From positions 1,550,001 to 1,614,000 of the forward strand of contig NZ_CP045144.1 in assembly GCF_009223885.1 (NCBI RefSeq): 64,000 bases of DNA, in the 5' to 3' direction. Of the stretch, positions 1 to 9,975 are shown piece after piece. This DNA comes from Ancylobacter sp. TS-1 (GTDB lineage Bacteria; Pseudomonadota; Alphaproteobacteria; Rhizobiales; Xanthobacteraceae). The position numbers and the translations under genes are program-made. Position 1 is the first letter of the stretch. The number at the start of each line of letters is the position of its first letter. A model generated the notes under the pieces. It was not told where the DNA came from, did not search any database, and saw only the letters and a list, made by a program, of their open reading frames with translations.

Positions 1-322
1 TGACCCGGGTGCGCCGCTCGCCATAGCGCAGGTTCCGCTCCACCGAGAGATGGGGAAACAGCCGCGCATCCTGGAACACATAGCCGGTGCGCCGCGCCTC
101 TATGGGCAGGTCGATGCCGCGCGCCGCATCGAAGAACACCTCGCCGTCCACGACGATGCGCCCGGCATCGGGGCGCACCACGCCGGCCAGCGCCTGGATG
201 ATGGTCGTCTTGCCCGCCCCCGAGCGACCGAACAGAGCCGTCACCCCGGCGCCGGGCGCCTGGAAGGTCGCCTCCAGCACGAAGCCACCCGGACGGGCGA
301 GGCGGATATCGATCTCGATCAT
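1..322 (-). CDS. modC: Molybdate ABC transporter ATP-binding protein ModC (partial, runs off window start)
   Basis: ATPase subunit of the high-affinity molybdate importer, acting on the cytoplasmic face with the ModB permease. Only about the first 107 residues lie in the window. The N-terminus ([10 protein letters not shown]) leads into a Walker A P-loop GRSGAGKTT around residues 32-40, then a Q-loop type [12 protein letters not shown] segment. Both are typical of ModC, which carries an RLFPHLSV stretch. The Walker B and C-terminal Mop domain are outside the window. The start lies 7 nt after the modB stop, so it is translated as the third gene of modABC. The assignment rests on these motifs and on the modA and modB neighbours. 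Confidence 0.93.
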   Translation of the reverse strand, partial: MIEIDIRLARPGGFVLEATFQAPGAGVTALFGRSGAGKTTIIQALAGVVRPDAGRIVVDGEVFFDAARGIDLPIEARRTGYVFQDARLFPHLSVERNLRYGERRTRV

Positions 323-329
323 GGCGCCC

Positions 330-1019
330 TCACGCCCGCCCGATCAGCGCGCGGATGCGCCGGTCGACGAGGCTCGCCAGCAGCAGCGCGGCGAGCGCCA
401 GCACGACCGACACAAGCGTCAGCCGCAGCGCCATGGCGTCACCGTCCGGGATGTGAGTGGCGCTGTAGATGGCGAGCGGGATGGTGCGGGTCTGGCCCTC
501 GATATTGGAGACGAAGGTGATGGTGGCGCCGAACTCGCCCAGCGCCGAGGCGATGGCGAGCAGCGCGCCGGAGAGGATGCCCGGCAGCATCAGCGGCAGC
601 GTCACCGAGAAGAACACGTCGAGCCGTGAGGCGCCCAGCGTGCGCGCCGCCGTCTCCAGCCCCCGGTCGACCGCCTCCAGCGCGAGGCGGATGGCGTTGA
701 CGGTGAGCGGGAAGCTCACCACGGCAGCCGCCACCGTGGCGCCGGCCGTGGTGAAGATCAGCTTTATGCCGAACCAGGCGTCGAGATACTGGCCGATGAA
801 GCCGCGCGCGCCCAGCGTGAGGAGGAGAAGATAGCCCACCACCACCTTCGGCAGCACCAGCGGCAGATAGACGATGCCGTCCAGCATCCCCCGGCCGGGA
901 AAGCGCCCGCGCGCCAGCACCCAGGCCGTCAGCACGGCGACGGGCAGACTCCAGAAGGTCGCCCAGAAAGCGACCCTCAGGCTCAGCAGGACGGCCGTCC
1001 ATTCCTCGGGGGTGAGCAT
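330..1019 (-). CDS. modB: Molybdate ABC transporter permease ModB
   Basis: Inner-membrane permease of the molybdate importer, about 229 residues, the usual ModB length. The chosen ATG gives [16 protein letters not shown], which matches ModB N-termini; a longer frame reaches 1067 but reads into an upstream repeat. Several hydrophobic segments are visible, with the ModB signature [16 protein letters not shown] near residue 75. The EAA loop that contacts the ATPase ([17 protein letters not shown]...) is around residues 140-156. It lies between modA, 166 nt upstream with a palindromic repeat in the gap, and modC, 7 nt downstream, in one apparent operon. Confidence 0.95.
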   Translation of the reverse strand: MLTPEEWTAVLLSLRVAFWATFWSLPVAVLTAWVLARGRFPGRGMLDGIVYLPLVLPKVVVGYLLLLTLGARGFIGQYLDAWFGIKLIFTTAGATVAAAVVSFPLTVNAIRLALEAVDRGLETAARTLGASRLDVFFSVTLPLMLPGILSGALLAIASALGEFGATITFVSNIEGQTRTIPLAIYSATHIPDGDAMALRLTLVSVVLALAALLLASLVDRRIRALIGRA

Positions 1020-1044
1020 GCTTTCCGCCCTGAAACGAACATCC

Positions 1045-1142
1045 TTCGAGGCTCGCTGCGCGAGCACCTCAGGATGACGTGGTTCTCATGATCCAGCACG
1101 TTACGTCATGCTGAGGTGCCGGCCGAATGGCCGGCCTCGAAG
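1045..1142. repeat. Inverted palindromic repeat between modA and modB
   Basis: The gap holds two oppositely oriented copies of a CTTCGAGGC...CACCTCAGGATGACG unit. The inner arms (1064-1080 and 1103-1119) are complementary over 17 bp with one mismatch, and the outer ends CTTCGAGGC/GCCTCGAAG also pair. Sequences of this kind are common intergenic repeats in Hyphomicrobiales. It sits inside the modABC transcript, so it could form an RNA hairpin affecting mRNA stability or modB expression (inference). Confidence 0.8.
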
Positions 1143-1185
1143 CACGCACACGGCTCGATCCGCTTGCCCTCTCAAGAGGAGGACG

Positions 1186-1983
1186 TCACTTCACCACGAA
1201 GCCGTATTTGGCGTACACCGCCTTCGCCTCCGGGCTGGTGAGGAAGGCGAAGAACGCCCGCGTCGCCGGATTGTCCTGCCCCTTCACGATCTCGAACGGA
1301 TACTCGACCGGCGGGTGGCTGTCGGACGGGAAGGTGGCGATGACCTTCACGTTCCTGGCGATGGCGGCGTCGGTGGAATAGACGATGCCGGCGGCGGCCT
1401 CGCCGCGCTCGACCAGCGCCAGCGCGGCGCGCACGCTCTCGGTGCCGACGATGCGCGCCTTCACCTTGTCCCACTGGCCGAGGCTGGTCAGCGCCGCCTT
1501 GGCATAGATGCCGATCGGCACGCTGTCGGTGAGGCCGGTAGCGATCCTGCCGTCAGCGCCGAGGAAGGCGAGCCAGTCGAACGACCCGTCGATGGTCACG
1601 TCCCTCGCCCTGTCGGCGGGGGCGATCAGCACGAGGCTGTTGCCGATGGGGGTGACACGGGTGGCCTTGAGGGTCAGGTCCCTGCCCTCGGCATAGTCCA
1701 TCCATTTGTTGTCGGCCGAGGCGAAGATGGCGGCGGGGGCGCCGGCCTCAAGCTGCTTGGCGAGTGACGAGGAGGCGGCGAAGGAGAAGGTCACGTCCTT
1801 GCCGGTCTTCTCCTTGTAGAGCTTGCCGATGTCCTGGAAGGCGTTGGTCAGGCTGGCGGCGGCGAAGACGGTCGGCACGGTCTCCTGCGCGCGCAGGCCG
1901 GCCGGCGCGAGCAAGACGCCGACGAGGCCGGCGAAGGCGAGCAACGCCGAGGCGCGGCGCAGGAAAAGACGGCGAGACGACAT
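1186..1983 (-). CDS. modA: Molybdate ABC transporter periplasmic binding protein ModA
   Basis: Periplasmic molybdate-binding protein, about 265 residues. The ATG at 1983 gives an N-terminal signal peptide with a twin-arginine-like motif (SSRRLFLRRAS), a hydrophobic core and an AQ-type cleavage region near residue 32. The longer reading frame to 2097 translates the regulatory palindromes and is rejected. Family hallmarks are VFAAASLTNAF just after the signal, FSFAASSSLAKQLEAGAPA near residue 70 and YPFEIVKGQDNPATRAFFAFL near the C-terminus. It is the first gene of modABC and lies just downstream of tandem ModE-like sites, which suggests molybdate-responsive repression. Confidence 0.95.
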   Translation of the reverse strand: MSSRRLFLRRASALLAFAGLVGVLLAPAGLRAQETVPTVFAAASLTNAFQDIGKLYKEKTGKDVTFSFAASSSLAKQLEAGAPAAIFASADNKWMDYAEGRDLTLKATRVTPIGNSLVLIAPADRARDVTIDGSFDWLAFLGADGRIATGLTDSVPIGIYAKAALTSLGQWDKVKARIVGTESVRAALALVERGEAAAGIVYSTDAAIARNVKVIATFPSDSHPPVEYPFEIVKGQDNPATRAFFAFLTSPEAKAVYAKYGFVVK

Positions 1984-2001
1984 GGCGTGGCTCCCTGTTC
2001 C

Positions 2002-2040
2002 GTATATCCGCCGATATACATGTATTTCTCCATATACATG
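2002..2040 (-). promoter_or_regulatory. Tandem inverted repeats upstream of modA, candidate ModE (Mo-box) operators
   Basis: Two adjacent palindromes lie 19-57 nt upstream of the modA start. The first has perfect 7-bp arms GTATATC/GATATAC (2002-2008 and 2013-2019) with a 4-nt spacer. The second has CATGTAT/ATACATG (2019-2025 and 2034-2040) with an 8-nt spacer. AT-rich TATA-type palindromes ahead of modABC are the known form of ModE/Mop regulator boxes, which repress the operon when molybdate is plentiful. No modE gene is visible in the window. The palindromes are seen directly; their assignment to ModE is inferred from position and composition. Confidence 0.7.
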
Positions 2041-2222
2041 ATTGATCGCGGGATACCAGCACCCATCCGGCGGTCGCGAAGGGGCATGCGGACGCACGGC
2101 GGCGGCCCGCGCAAGGGCGCACGAGGCGGTCGGCGGAGGGAAAAGCGAGCGATCACGGCCCGGGGGCCGCGCGTCGCGAAGCGGCCGCGCGGGCGGCCGG
2201 GCCGTTCAGGGCGCGGGCGTCG

Positions 2223-2462
2223 TCAGTCGATCATGCCGGTATGGCGCGCCGTGGCGGCGGCGACCTGCTCGGCCACGCCGACAAGGTCCCAGGCGGGGAT
2301 CACACAATCCCGGCCGAAGGTGATCTGCGGCCCACGGCTCACCACGCGGCGGCCGTCGCCATCGTCCACCAGCGCGAACTCATAGATGTGGTGGGCCACA
2401 CGGTGCATCACGCGCACGGTGGAAGGCGAGAGCGTAACAACGTCGAAATCGGCGTGCGGCAT
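2223..2462 (-). CDS. Small conserved-looking hypothetical protein
   Basis: An open frame of 79 residues starting at an ATG preceded by a good ribosome-binding site (GGAGGGACC). A longer in-frame extension to 2555 lacks this support. The protein is soluble-looking, with no signal peptide or membrane segment, and its sequence (MPHADFDVVTLSPSTVRVMH...) suggests a compact alpha/beta fold. I do not recognise a family. It stands alone between modA and a small plus-strand membrane protein gene. The function is unknown. Confidence 0.6.
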   Translation of the reverse strand: MPHADFDVVTLSPSTVRVMHRVAHHIYEFALVDDGDGRRVVSRGPQITFGRDCVIPAWDLVGVAEQVAAATARHTGMID

Positions 2463-2685
2463 GTTCGGTCCCTCCCTGTCCGGCCCGACATTGCGGGCAG
2501 CGTGGCCGCGTTCGCGGCTCGCTCCTTGTCCCGGCAGGCGAGCCATGCCGGGCATGTCGGAACTTTCGTCTAATCGTCACGTTGGGACAATCGAAATCTG
2601 CGTGCGGAAGCGATTTCGGGAGCGGCACGCGCCGGCCGGCCCGGCATCATCCGCTCGCGGCCCACCGCCCGCCGGAGACGCGCCC

Positions 2686-2931
2686 ATGAGCCGCAACACC
2701 CTGCTGATCCTCGCCGCCGTCGTCCTCCTCCTGGCGGCCTATGCCGCCGTCCAGTATTCGGGGCGGATGACGCCACAGCCGACCGAGAACCCGACGCCGC
2801 CGGCCGCGACGACGCCCGCCGTGCCTCCGGCGGCCGATCCGGTCACGCCGCCGCCCCCGGCGCCGGACACGATGACGACCCCGCCGCCGGCCGTGCCGGC
2901 GCCGAATGCCCCCGCGCCGACGACACCCTGA
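2686..2931 (+). CDS. Small single-pass membrane protein with a proline/threonine-rich tail
   Basis: An 81-residue protein. ATG at 2686 has GGAGA just upstream. Residues 5-24 form one hydrophobic helix (LLILAAVVLLLAAYAAVQY). The rest is a low-complexity tail rich in Pro, Ala and Thr with no cysteines, as in extracytoplasmic linkers. The longer upstream reading frame has no support and is ignored. It ends 6 nt before the stop of the convergent glgX-malQ gene. No function can be assigned; a membrane-anchored disordered protein is all that the sequence shows. Confidence 0.6.
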   Translation: MSRNTLLILAAVVLLLAAYAAVQYSGRMTPQPTENPTPPAATTPAVPPAADPVTPPPPAPDTMTTPPPAVPAPNAPAPTTP

Positions 2932-2937
2932 CCGGGT

Positions 2938-5900
2938 TCAGCCGCCGCCGCGCTCGCGCGTCATCGCCGCGAGCGCGGCGCGGGCGCGGGCGCTTTCCAT
3001 CACCTCCCGCAGCGGGCGGGCGAGCCGGCGCCGCCAGTTCGGCCGCTCGCGGTCGGTGCCCGGCAAATTGACCGCCACGCTCTCGCCGGCAAGGTCGTCG
3101 AGTTGGGCAAAGGCGAGCATGGAAGGGGTGCGCGCGACATAGCCGTGCACGGCGGCGAGAAAGTCGTCGTCGAGCGGCGCATCGGCGGCCGGCACCTGCG
3201 CGATGAGCCCCTCCCTCAGCAGCGCCTGCGCGAGATGCTCGCGCTCGCGGGCGCGGCCCTCCAGCGCCGCCGCATGGCTCGCCTCATCCTCGAGGCCGAG
3301 TGCGCGGCGCTCGTCGAGGTCCACCGCCGCCCACCAGCCGGCCAGCGTCGGCAAGTCGTGCGTCGACACACACGCCGCCGCCAAAGCCGGATAATCGGCC
3401 GGCGGAATGAAGTCCTCGCCGTTCCGCTCGAACCACAGCACCCGGTAGGACAGCATGCGCTCGTCGTTGAGCTGGTCGCGCATGCCGAACGGCACGGTGC
3501 CGAGATCCTCGCCCACCACGAGGCATTTCGCTCGCTCGCTCTCCAGCGCCACCTGCCCGGCGAGGTCCTCGAAGGGCATGGCGAGATAGGTGCCCTCCGC
3601 CCCGCTGGCCCCGTGCGGGATGAGGAACAGCCGGCGCAGCCCCATTACATGGTCGATCCGGAGCGCCCCGGCATGGCGCATATTGGCGCGCACGAGGCCG
3701 GCATAGCGCTCATAGCCGTCGCGGGTCAGCGCCAGCGGGTCGAAGGGCGGCAGGTTCCAGTTCTGCCCTTCCGGTCCCAGCGGATCGGGCGGCGCGCCGA
3801 TGGTGACGCCCGGCATCAGCATGGAGGCCTCCGACCACGCCTCCGCCCCATCCGGCGTGGTGCCGACCGCGAGGTCCCGGTAGAAGCCGAGCGACAGCCC
3901 CGCCGCGCGCGCCTTCGCGGCAGCGGCGGCGAACTGGCGGTCGGCAACCCATTGCTGCCAGAGCGCGAAGCGCACCGCCCCGGCATTCTCGCGCCCGAAG
4001 CTCTCGGACGCCGGCCCGTCCGCCTCGGCGAGCCCGCCCGGCCAGTCGCGCCAGCTTGTGCCCGGATGCGCGGCGGCTATCGCCTGATGCAGCGCGAAGC
4101 GGGCCAGCGTCTGCCCGCCCTCCGTGACGAAGCGGTCGAAATCGGGGTCCGGCGCCTTCTGGAACGCCGCGAAGGCGCCTTTCAGCGCCGCCTCCTTGGC
4201 CGCCCACACTGCGCTGTAGTCGACGCTCGCCTCGCCCGCGACCGCCGCGAAGCCGGCGAGGTCCATGCCCAGCGCGGCAATGTCGATATAGATCGGATCG
4301 AGGAAGCGCCGGTCGGACGGCGAATAGGGGCTCGCCCGCTCGCGCTCGTGCGGAAACAGCGCGTGCAGCGGGTTGAGGCCCAGCACCTCCATGCCGGCGC
4401 CGGCCGCCAGCGCGGCGAGGTCGCCCAGCGCCGTGAAGTCGCCGATGCCCTGGTCGTCCTGCGCGCGCCGCAGCGTGTAGAGATGCGTGCCGATGCCGGC
4501 GATCCGCCCGCCGTCCGCGAGGCTCGCCGGCAGGTAGCAGGCGCGCGGCGCCACGGTCAGCCGGCATTCGGCCGCGCCGAGCACCAGACGGTGCCGACCG
4601 ACCGGTAGTTCCGGCAGTTCGATGGTGCGGATCGTGGCCAGCCGTCCGTCCGGCCGCTCGACGGTGTCGCGGCGCCCGTCCTCCGGGCGCACCGGAAATT
4701 CGAGACTGCCGCCGTCCTCGAGGCGGATGGCGAGGTCGAGCCGGCGCGGCGCGTCGGCCGCCGCTCCCGCCAGCGTCAGCAGGCGCGGCGCGCCGGTCCG
4801 CAGCACGCGTGCCGGCGGCAGGTCGGCCCCGAAACGCTGCTCGGACAGCAGCGCCAGGCTATCGCGCACCTCCCCGTCGGTACCGGCCGGCAGCCGCAGC
4901 GCCGCCAGCAGGGCGCGCTTGGTATCGTCGCCGACCTCCTGATGCGTGCCGGTGACGTCCCACCATTCCGCGTCGATGCCCGCCCCGGCGGCAAGCCGCT
5001 GCAGGAGCTGAGGATCGCCGCTTCCGCGCGATCCGCCCGCGACGGGTTCCTCGACCGCGATCCGCACGGAGCGCGCGGCGAGCGCGTCCTGCCCCTCGCG
5101 CGTAATCCCGTCCGGCTGCGCGGTGTCGAGCGCCGTGCGCCAGACGAAGCCCTCGCGGGGGAGCGGCAGCACCAGTTGCCGGGCCTCGCCCGAAGCGTTG
5201 AGCGCCACCGCCACGCGGTCGGCGCCCTGCCCGTCGCCGGCGGGCGAGTAGAACACCGCGACCAGCGTGCGCGTGCCGGGCCCGTCCCAGTCGACCGGCC
5301 CGCCCTCAGGGCTGCGCCATTCCACATCGGCAAGGCCGCTGGCATCAGGCGGACGCCCGGTCAGCGGCGCCTCCCCCCGCAGGGCGGGATGGTCGAGCCG
5401 CAGCTTCACCAGCCGGGCGGTGAAGGCGGCGAGATCCTCGTCCAGCTTCGACCAGTCGAGCCAGGTCAGTTCGTTGTCCTGTGCATAGGCGTTGTTGTTG
5501 CCGGCCTGCGAGCGGCCGCACTCGTCGCCCATGGTGAGCATCGGCGTGCCGCGCGACGCCAGCAGCGTCGCCAGCAGCGCCCGCATGTCGCCCCGCCGCG
5601 CGGCGTTGATGGCGGGATCCTCGGTCCAGCCCTCGACGCCGTGGTTCCAACTGCCGTTATTGTCGGTGCCGTCGCGGTTCTGCTCGCCATTCGCCTCGTT
5701 GTGCTTGTGCTCGAAAGCGACGAGGTCGGCGAGCGTGAAGCCGTCATGGGCGGTGACGAAGTTGATCCCGCGCGACAGCGGCCGGTGCCGCCGTGCGAAG
5801 ATGTCGGCCGAGCCGGAAAGCCGGGTCGCCAGCTCGCCCACCGGCCCGTCGCCGCGCCAGAAATGCCGGGCCGTGTCGCGGAAGCGGTCGTTCCATTCGC

Positions 5901-7098
5901 CCCAGCCGGGCGGGAACTGGCCGACCTGATAGCCGCCCGGCCCGATGTCCCACGGCTCGGCGATCAGCGCGAGATCGCGCAGCAGGGGGTCCTGCTGGAG
6001 CGCGGCGAGGAAGGGCGCATCGGGATCGAAACCGTCCACTCGCCGCCCCAGCGTGGCGGCGAGATCGAAGCGGAAGCCGTCGAGCCCGCAGGCCGCCCAG
6101 CGCCGCAGCGCGTCCATGCCGAGCCGCAGCGCCGGCGCCCGCTCCAGCGCCAGCGTGTTGCCGGTGCCGGCATCGTTGAGCAGGCGCGCGGGATCGTCCT
6201 TGGCGTGCCGGTAATAGGTCGCGTTGTCGAGGCCGCGCAGGCTCACCGTCGGGCCGAATTCGTCGCTCTCGCCGGTATGGTTCAGCACGACATCGAGCAC
6301 CACCGCGATGCCGGCGCCGTGCAGCGCGGCGATGGCGCGCGTGACCTCCTCGAAGCCGCCCGGGGCGAGGCGCGGATCGGGCGCGCCGAACACCAGCGGG
6401 TTGTAGCCCCAGTAATTGGTCAGCCCGAGCGGCGGCAAATGCCGCTCGTCGATCCACGCCATGGCCGGCATCAGCTCGACCGTGGTGACGCCGAGCCGCA
6501 CCAGATGGTCGAGCGCGGCCGGCTCGGCCAGCGCCGCGAAGGTGCCGCGCATCTCGGCCGGAAGGGCCTCGTTCAGCTTCGTGAAGCCGCGCACATGCAG
6601 CTCGTAGAACACCTGCGCATCCCAGCGGAACGGCGGCGACGGCGCGCGCTCCACCAGCCCTACCCCGGGAGCGGCGGACGCGGGCACGATGGCCTTCGGC
6701 ACGGCGGCGGCGCTGTCGGTCTCGTCGCGCGCGGCACCGCGGGCGCGGGCGTCGAACATTGACGGATCGAGCCGGAACGGCCGGTCGAGCCGGCTGGCAT
6801 AGGGATCGACCAGCAGCTTGTAGGGATTGAAGCGGTGCCCCTGCTCCGGCGCCCACGGCCCCACCGCGCGCAGCCCGTAGCGCGCGCCCGCCGGCACGCC
6901 GGCGACATGGCCGTGGAAAATGTCACCGGTGCGTTCCGGCAGGGCGATGCGGGCGATCTCGACCTCGCCCGCCGCGTCGAACAGGCAGAACTCAATCCGC
7001 TCGGCATGGGCCGAGAACACCGCCACATTGACGCCGGAGGCGTCGGCGGTGACGCCCATCGGCTCGGGACGTCCGGACGCGACGGAATAGGAACTCAC
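2938..7098 (-). CDS. glgX-malQ: Fused glycogen debranching enzyme GlgX and 4-alpha-glucanotransferase MalQ
   Basis: A single 1386-residue frame joins two glycogen/maltodextrin enzymes. Residues 1 to about 660 are GlgX: an N-terminal CBM48-like beta domain, then a GH13 barrel with nucleophile Asp in [12 protein letters not shown], acid/base Glu in [14 protein letters not shown] and the third acid in [13 protein letters not shown]. From about residue 700 to the end is MalQ (GH77), with [10 protein letters not shown] (nucleophile Asp), [10 protein letters not shown] (Glu) and [12 protein letters not shown] (Asp). GlgX hydrolyses alpha-1,6 branches of phosphorylase limit glycogen, and MalQ re-joins the released maltotetraose-type chains. 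The start overlaps the glgA stop by 4 nt. All catalytic acids of both enzymes are present, so both halves should be active. Confidence 0.95.
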   Translation of the reverse strand: MSSYSVASGRPEPMGVTADASGVNVAVFSAHAERIEFCLFDAAGEVEIARIALPERTGDIFHGHVAGVPAGARYGLRAVGPWAPEQGHRFNPYKLLVDPYASRLDRPFRLDPSMFDARARGAARDETDSAAAVPKAIVPASAAPGVGLVERAPSPPFRWDAQVFYELHVRGFTKLNEALPAEMRGTFAALAEPAALDHLVRLGVTTVELMPAMAWIDERHLPPLGLTNYWGYNPLVFGAPDPRLAPGGFEEVTRAIAALHGAGIAVVLDVVLNHTGESDEFGPTVSLRGLDNATYYRHAKDDPARLLNDAGTGNTLALERAPALRLGMDALRRWAACGLDGFRFDLAATLGRRVDGFDPDAPFLAALQQDPLLRDLALIAEPWDIGPGGYQVGQFPPGWGEWNDRFRDTARHFWRGDGPVGELATRLSGSADIFARRHRPLSRGINFVTAHDGFTLADLVAFEHKHNEANGEQNRDGTDNNGSWNHGVEGWTEDPAINAARRGDMRALLATLLASRGTPMLTMGDECGRSQAGNNNAYAQDNELTWLDWSKLDEDLAAFTARLVKLRLDHPALRGEAPLTGRPPDASGLADVEWRSPEGGPVDWDGPGTRTLVAVFYSPAGDGQGADRVAVALNASGEARQLVLPLPREGFVWRTALDTAQPDGITREGQDALAARSVRIAVEEPVAGGSRGSGDPQLLQRLAAGAGIDAEWWDVTGTHQEVGDDTKRALLAALRLPAGTDGEVRDSLALLSEQRFGADLPPARVLRTGAPRLLTLAGAAADAPRRLDLAIRLEDGGSLEFPVRPEDGRRDTVERPDGRLATIRTIELPELPVGRHRLVLGAAECRLTVAPRACYLPASLADGGRIAGIGTHLYTLRRAQDDQGIGDFTALGDLAALAAGAGMEVLGLNPLHALFPHERERASPYSPSDRRFLDPIYIDIAALGMDLAGFAAVAGEASVDYSAVWAAKEAALKGAFAAFQKAPDPDFDRFVTEGGQTLARFALHQAIAAAHPGTSWRDWPGGLAEADGPASESFGRENAGAVRFALWQQWVADRQFAAAAAKARAAGLSLGFYRDLAVGTTPDGAEAWSEASMLMPGVTIGAPPDPLGPEGQNWNLPPFDPLALTRDGYERYAGLVRANMRHAGALRIDHVMGLRRLFLIPHGASGAEGTYLAMPFEDLAGQVALESERAKCLVVGEDLGTVPFGMRDQLNDERMLSYRVLWFERNGEDFIPPADYPALAAACVSTHDLPTLAGWWAAVDLDERRALGLEDEASHAAALEGRAREREHLAQALLREGLIAQVPAADAPLDDDFLAAVHGYVARTPSMLAFAQLDDLAGESVAVNLPGTDRERPNWRRRLARPLREVMESARARAALAAMTRERGGG

Positions 7099-8552
7099 GC
7101 GCCGCGCTCCGCCGCGAGCTGGCGGAACAGCGCGTCATACTGGCCGGCGGCGCGCTGCCACGAGACGTCCGTGCTCATGGCGTTGCGCTGGAGCTTCTTC
7201 CACAGCGCCTTGTCCTGCCACAGCCCGGCGACGCGCTTGAGCGCGAGTTGCAGCGCCGGCGCGGTCACGGGAGAGAACTGCACGCCGGTTCCCACCCCCG
7301 TCGTGCGGGCCATCTCGTTGACATCGATCACCGTGTCGGCGAGGCCGCCGACACGCGCCACCAGCGGCAGCGCGCCATAGCGCAGCGCGGAAAGCTGGGT
7401 GAGCCCGCAGGGCTCGAAGCGCGAGGGCACGATCAGCACGTCGGAGCCGGCCTGAAGCCGGTGCGCCACCGCCTCGTCATAGCCGAGGCGCACGCCGATG
7501 CGGCCGGGATGCGCCTGCGCCGCCCCGGCGAAGCGCCCGGCAAGATCGGCATCGCCCGAGCCGAGCAGCACGAGTTGCGCGCCGAGCCCGAGCAGCGTGC
7601 CGAGGCTGTCGGCCAGCAGGTCCAGCCCCTTCTGCCAGGACAGCCGGCTGACCACGCCGAACAGCAGCGCGTCCGGGTCCGGATCGAGGCCGAAGGCCGC
7701 CTTCAAGGCCACCTTGTTGGCCGCGCGTCCCTTCATCGCCTTGGCGTCGAAGCGCGCCGCGATCAGCGGGTCGGTGGCCGGGTTCCACGCCTCGTCGTCG
7801 AGCCCGTTGAGGATGCCCGAGAGCACGTGGCTGCGCATGTTGAGCAGGCCGTCGAGCCCCATGCCGCCGTCCGGCAGCAGGATCTCCCCGGCATAGCCCG
7901 GCGAGACGGTGGTGATGCGGTCGGCAAGCTGCAGGCCGGCCTTGAGGTAGCCGACCATGCCGTAATACTCGATGCCGTCGATCGCGAAGGCATGCGGCGG
8001 CAGGCCGAGCAGCGCCGCCACCGGTGCCGGGAACTGGCCCTGGAAGGCGATGTTGTGGATCGTCATCACCGTGCCCGGCCGCCGCGTGCCGGAATAGTGC
8101 AGATAGGCCGGGGCAAGACCCGCCTGCCAGTCATGGGCGTGCACGATGTCCGGCACGAAGCCCGGCACCAGCCCGAGGCCGAGACCCGACGCCACTACGC
8201 CGAGCGCGGCGAAGCGCTGGGCATTGTCGGGCCAGTCGACGCCGTTCGGCCCGACATAGGGGCCGCCGGGCCGGTCATAGAGATGGGGCGCGTCGACGAC
8301 GAAGAGGTCGAGCCCGCCGGCCCGGCCCGCCAGCAGCCGCGCCGGCCCGCCGAAGAGCTGGTCGAAGCGGTGGACCGGCTCGCCCGACTCCAGCGCCGCC
8401 ATGACGGAGGGATAGCCGGGGATCAGCGTGCGCAGCATGACGCCGTGCGGCGCCAGCGCCGCCGACAGCGCGCCGGCCACATCGGCCAGGCCGCCGGTCT
8501 TCACCAGCGGAAAAACTTCCGAAACGACCGAAAGAACCTTCAAGGATGACAC
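7095..8552 (-). CDS. glgA: Glycogen synthase (ADP-glucose), GT5
   Basis: Transfers glucose from ADP-glucose to the non-reducing end of alpha-1,4-glucan. It has 485 residues, the usual bacterial GlgA length. The N-terminal ADP-glucose site reads [15 protein letters not shown] (KTGGL), and the C-terminal GT-B half carries [17 protein letters not shown], the E-x7-E region of retaining glucosyltransferases. The likely start is GTG at 8552 ([14 protein letters not shown]), because no ATG fits upstream without losing family alignment. Its last 4 nt overlap the glgX-malQ start, which indicates coupled translation. It follows glgC by 131 nt. Confidence 0.96.
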   Translation of the reverse strand: MSSLKVLSVVSEVFPLVKTGGLADVAGALSAALAPHGVMLRTLIPGYPSVMAALESGEPVHRFDQLFGGPARLLAGRAGGLDLFVVDAPHLYDRPGGPYVGPNGVDWPDNAQRFAALGVVASGLGLGLVPGFVPDIVHAHDWQAGLAPAYLHYSGTRRPGTVMTIHNIAFQGQFPAPVAALLGLPPHAFAIDGIEYYGMVGYLKAGLQLADRITTVSPGYAGEILLPDGGMGLDGLLNMRSHVLSGILNGLDDEAWNPATDPLIAARFDAKAMKGRAANKVALKAAFGLDPDPDALLFGVVSRLSWQKGLDLLADSLGTLLGLGAQLVLLGSGDADLAGRFAGAAQAHPGRIGVRLGYDEAVAHRLQAGSDVLIVPSRFEPCGLTQLSALRYGALPLVARVGGLADTVIDVNEMARTTGVGTGVQFSPVTAPALQLALKRVAGLWQDKALWKKLQRNAMSTDVSWQRAAGQYDALFRQLAAERGA

Positions 8553-8683
8553 GCCCCGATCCCGCGCACTGAATTCCCGGCTGCATATTCCGCGCCAGCC
8601 TGCCGCTGCCGCGCCCCGCGCCGTCCTGCACCATTAGGCCCGCTCCCCGTCACCCGGATGACTTGTCCGGGCGCGGGGCCGCA

Positions 8684-9952
8684 TCAGCTCGACAGCCGGT
8701 CGATCATCGACTGGGTGATGAGGCAGATGCCCTTCTCGGTCCGGCGGAAACGTGAGGCGTCGAGGACCGGATCCTCGCCGACCACCAGCCCCTCGGGAAT
8801 GCGCACATGCGAGTCGATCACCACGTTCTTCAGCCGCGCCGACCGCCCGACCTCGACATAGGGCAGAATCACCCCGTTCTCGATCGAGCCGTAGGAATTG
8901 ATCCGCACGCCGGTGAACAGCAGCGCCCGGCGCAGCGACGAGCCGGAGATGATGCAGCCGCCCGACACCAGCGAGGAAATCGCCTGTCCGCGCCGGCCCT
9001 CGTCGTCATGCACGAACTTCGCCGGCGGCGTGATCTCGGCATAGGTCCAGATCGGCCAGTCGCGGTCGTAGAGGTCGAGTTCTGGCACCACGCCGGTCAG
9101 GTCGATATTGGCTTCCCAATAGGCATCGACCGTGCCGACGTCGCGCCAGTAGGGCGCGGTCTCCATGTCCGAGCGCACGCAGGAGCGCGCGAAATGGTGC
9201 GCCGAGGCTTTGCCGTGCTTGACGATGTAGGGGATGATGTCCTTGCCGAAATCATGCGTCGACAGCGGATCGGCGGCGTCGCGGCGCAGCTGGTCGATGA
9301 GGAACTTGGTCTCGAAGACATAGATGCCCATCGAGGCCAGCGCCTTGTCCGGCTTGCCCGGCATCGGCGGCGGGTCCTTCGGCTTTTCGAGGAAGGAGAT
9401 GATGCGGTCCTTGGCGTCGACATGCATGACGCCGAAGGCGCTCGCCTCCCCGCGCGGGACTTCGAGGCAGCCGACCGTGACGTCCGCGCCCTGGTCGACA
9501 TGCTGCTGGAGCATGATCTCGTAGTCCTGCTTGTAGATGTGGTCGCCGGCCAGGATGATGATGTGCCGGGTGTCATAGGCCTCGATGATGTCGAGGTTCT
9601 GGAACACGGCATCGGCCGTGCCGAGATACCACATGGTCTCGGAGACGCGCTGGCTCGCCGGCAGCACGTCGAAGCTCTCATTGCGCTCGTGCCGCAGGAA
9701 GTTCCAGCCGCGCTGCATGTGCCGGATCAGGCTGTGGGCCTGATACTGGGTGGCGACGCCGATGCGGCGGATGCCCGAATTAATGGCATTGGACAGCGCG
9801 AAGTCGATGATGCGCGACTTGCCGCCGAAATAGACGGCCGGCTTGGCGCGGCGATCCGTCAGCTCCATGAGACGACTGCCCCGGCCACCGGCAAGGACAT
9901 AGGCCATGGCCGAACGGGCCAGAGGAGCATGCTGAAGCGTCGGCCGTGCCAT
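8684..9952 (-). CDS. glgC: Glucose-1-phosphate adenylyltransferase (ADP-glucose pyrophosphorylase)
   Basis: Makes ADP-glucose from glucose-1-phosphate and ATP, the committed step of bacterial glycogen synthesis, normally controlled by allosteric glycolytic intermediates. It has 422 residues. The ATG at 9952 has GGGAG upstream and gives [10 protein letters not shown] before the nucleotide site [20 protein letters not shown]. Further motifs are [22 protein letters not shown] and, in the C-terminal left-handed beta-helix, [11 protein letters not shown] and [18 protein letters not shown] longer frame to 10528 is a shadow of glgB. It begins 24 nt after the glgB stop. Confidence 0.97.
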   Translation of the reverse strand: MARPTLQHAPLARSAMAYVLAGGRGSRLMELTDRRAKPAVYFGGKSRIIDFALSNAINSGIRRIGVATQYQAHSLIRHMQRGWNFLRHERNESFDVLPASQRVSETMWYLGTADAVFQNLDIIEAYDTRHIIILAGDHIYKQDYEIMLQQHVDQGADVTVGCLEVPRGEASAFGVMHVDAKDRIISFLEKPKDPPPMPGKPDKALASMGIYVFETKFLIDQLRRDAADPLSTHDFGKDIIPYIVKHGKASAHHFARSCVRSDMETAPYWRDVGTVDAYWEANIDLTGVVPELDLYDRDWPIWTYAEITPPAKFVHDDEGRRGQAISSLVSGGCIISGSSLRRALLFTGVRINSYGSIENGVILPYVEVGRSARLKNVVIDSHVRIPEGLVVGEDPVLDASRFRRTEKGICLITQSMIDRLSS

Positions 9953-9975
9953 GAAGCGTCGTCTCCCTGAAGTCT

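Noticed and set aside
1983..2097. Extended ModA N-terminus
   Set aside because: It would translate the ModE-like palindromes and displace the signal peptide; ATG 1983 gives a proper twin-arginine-type signal.
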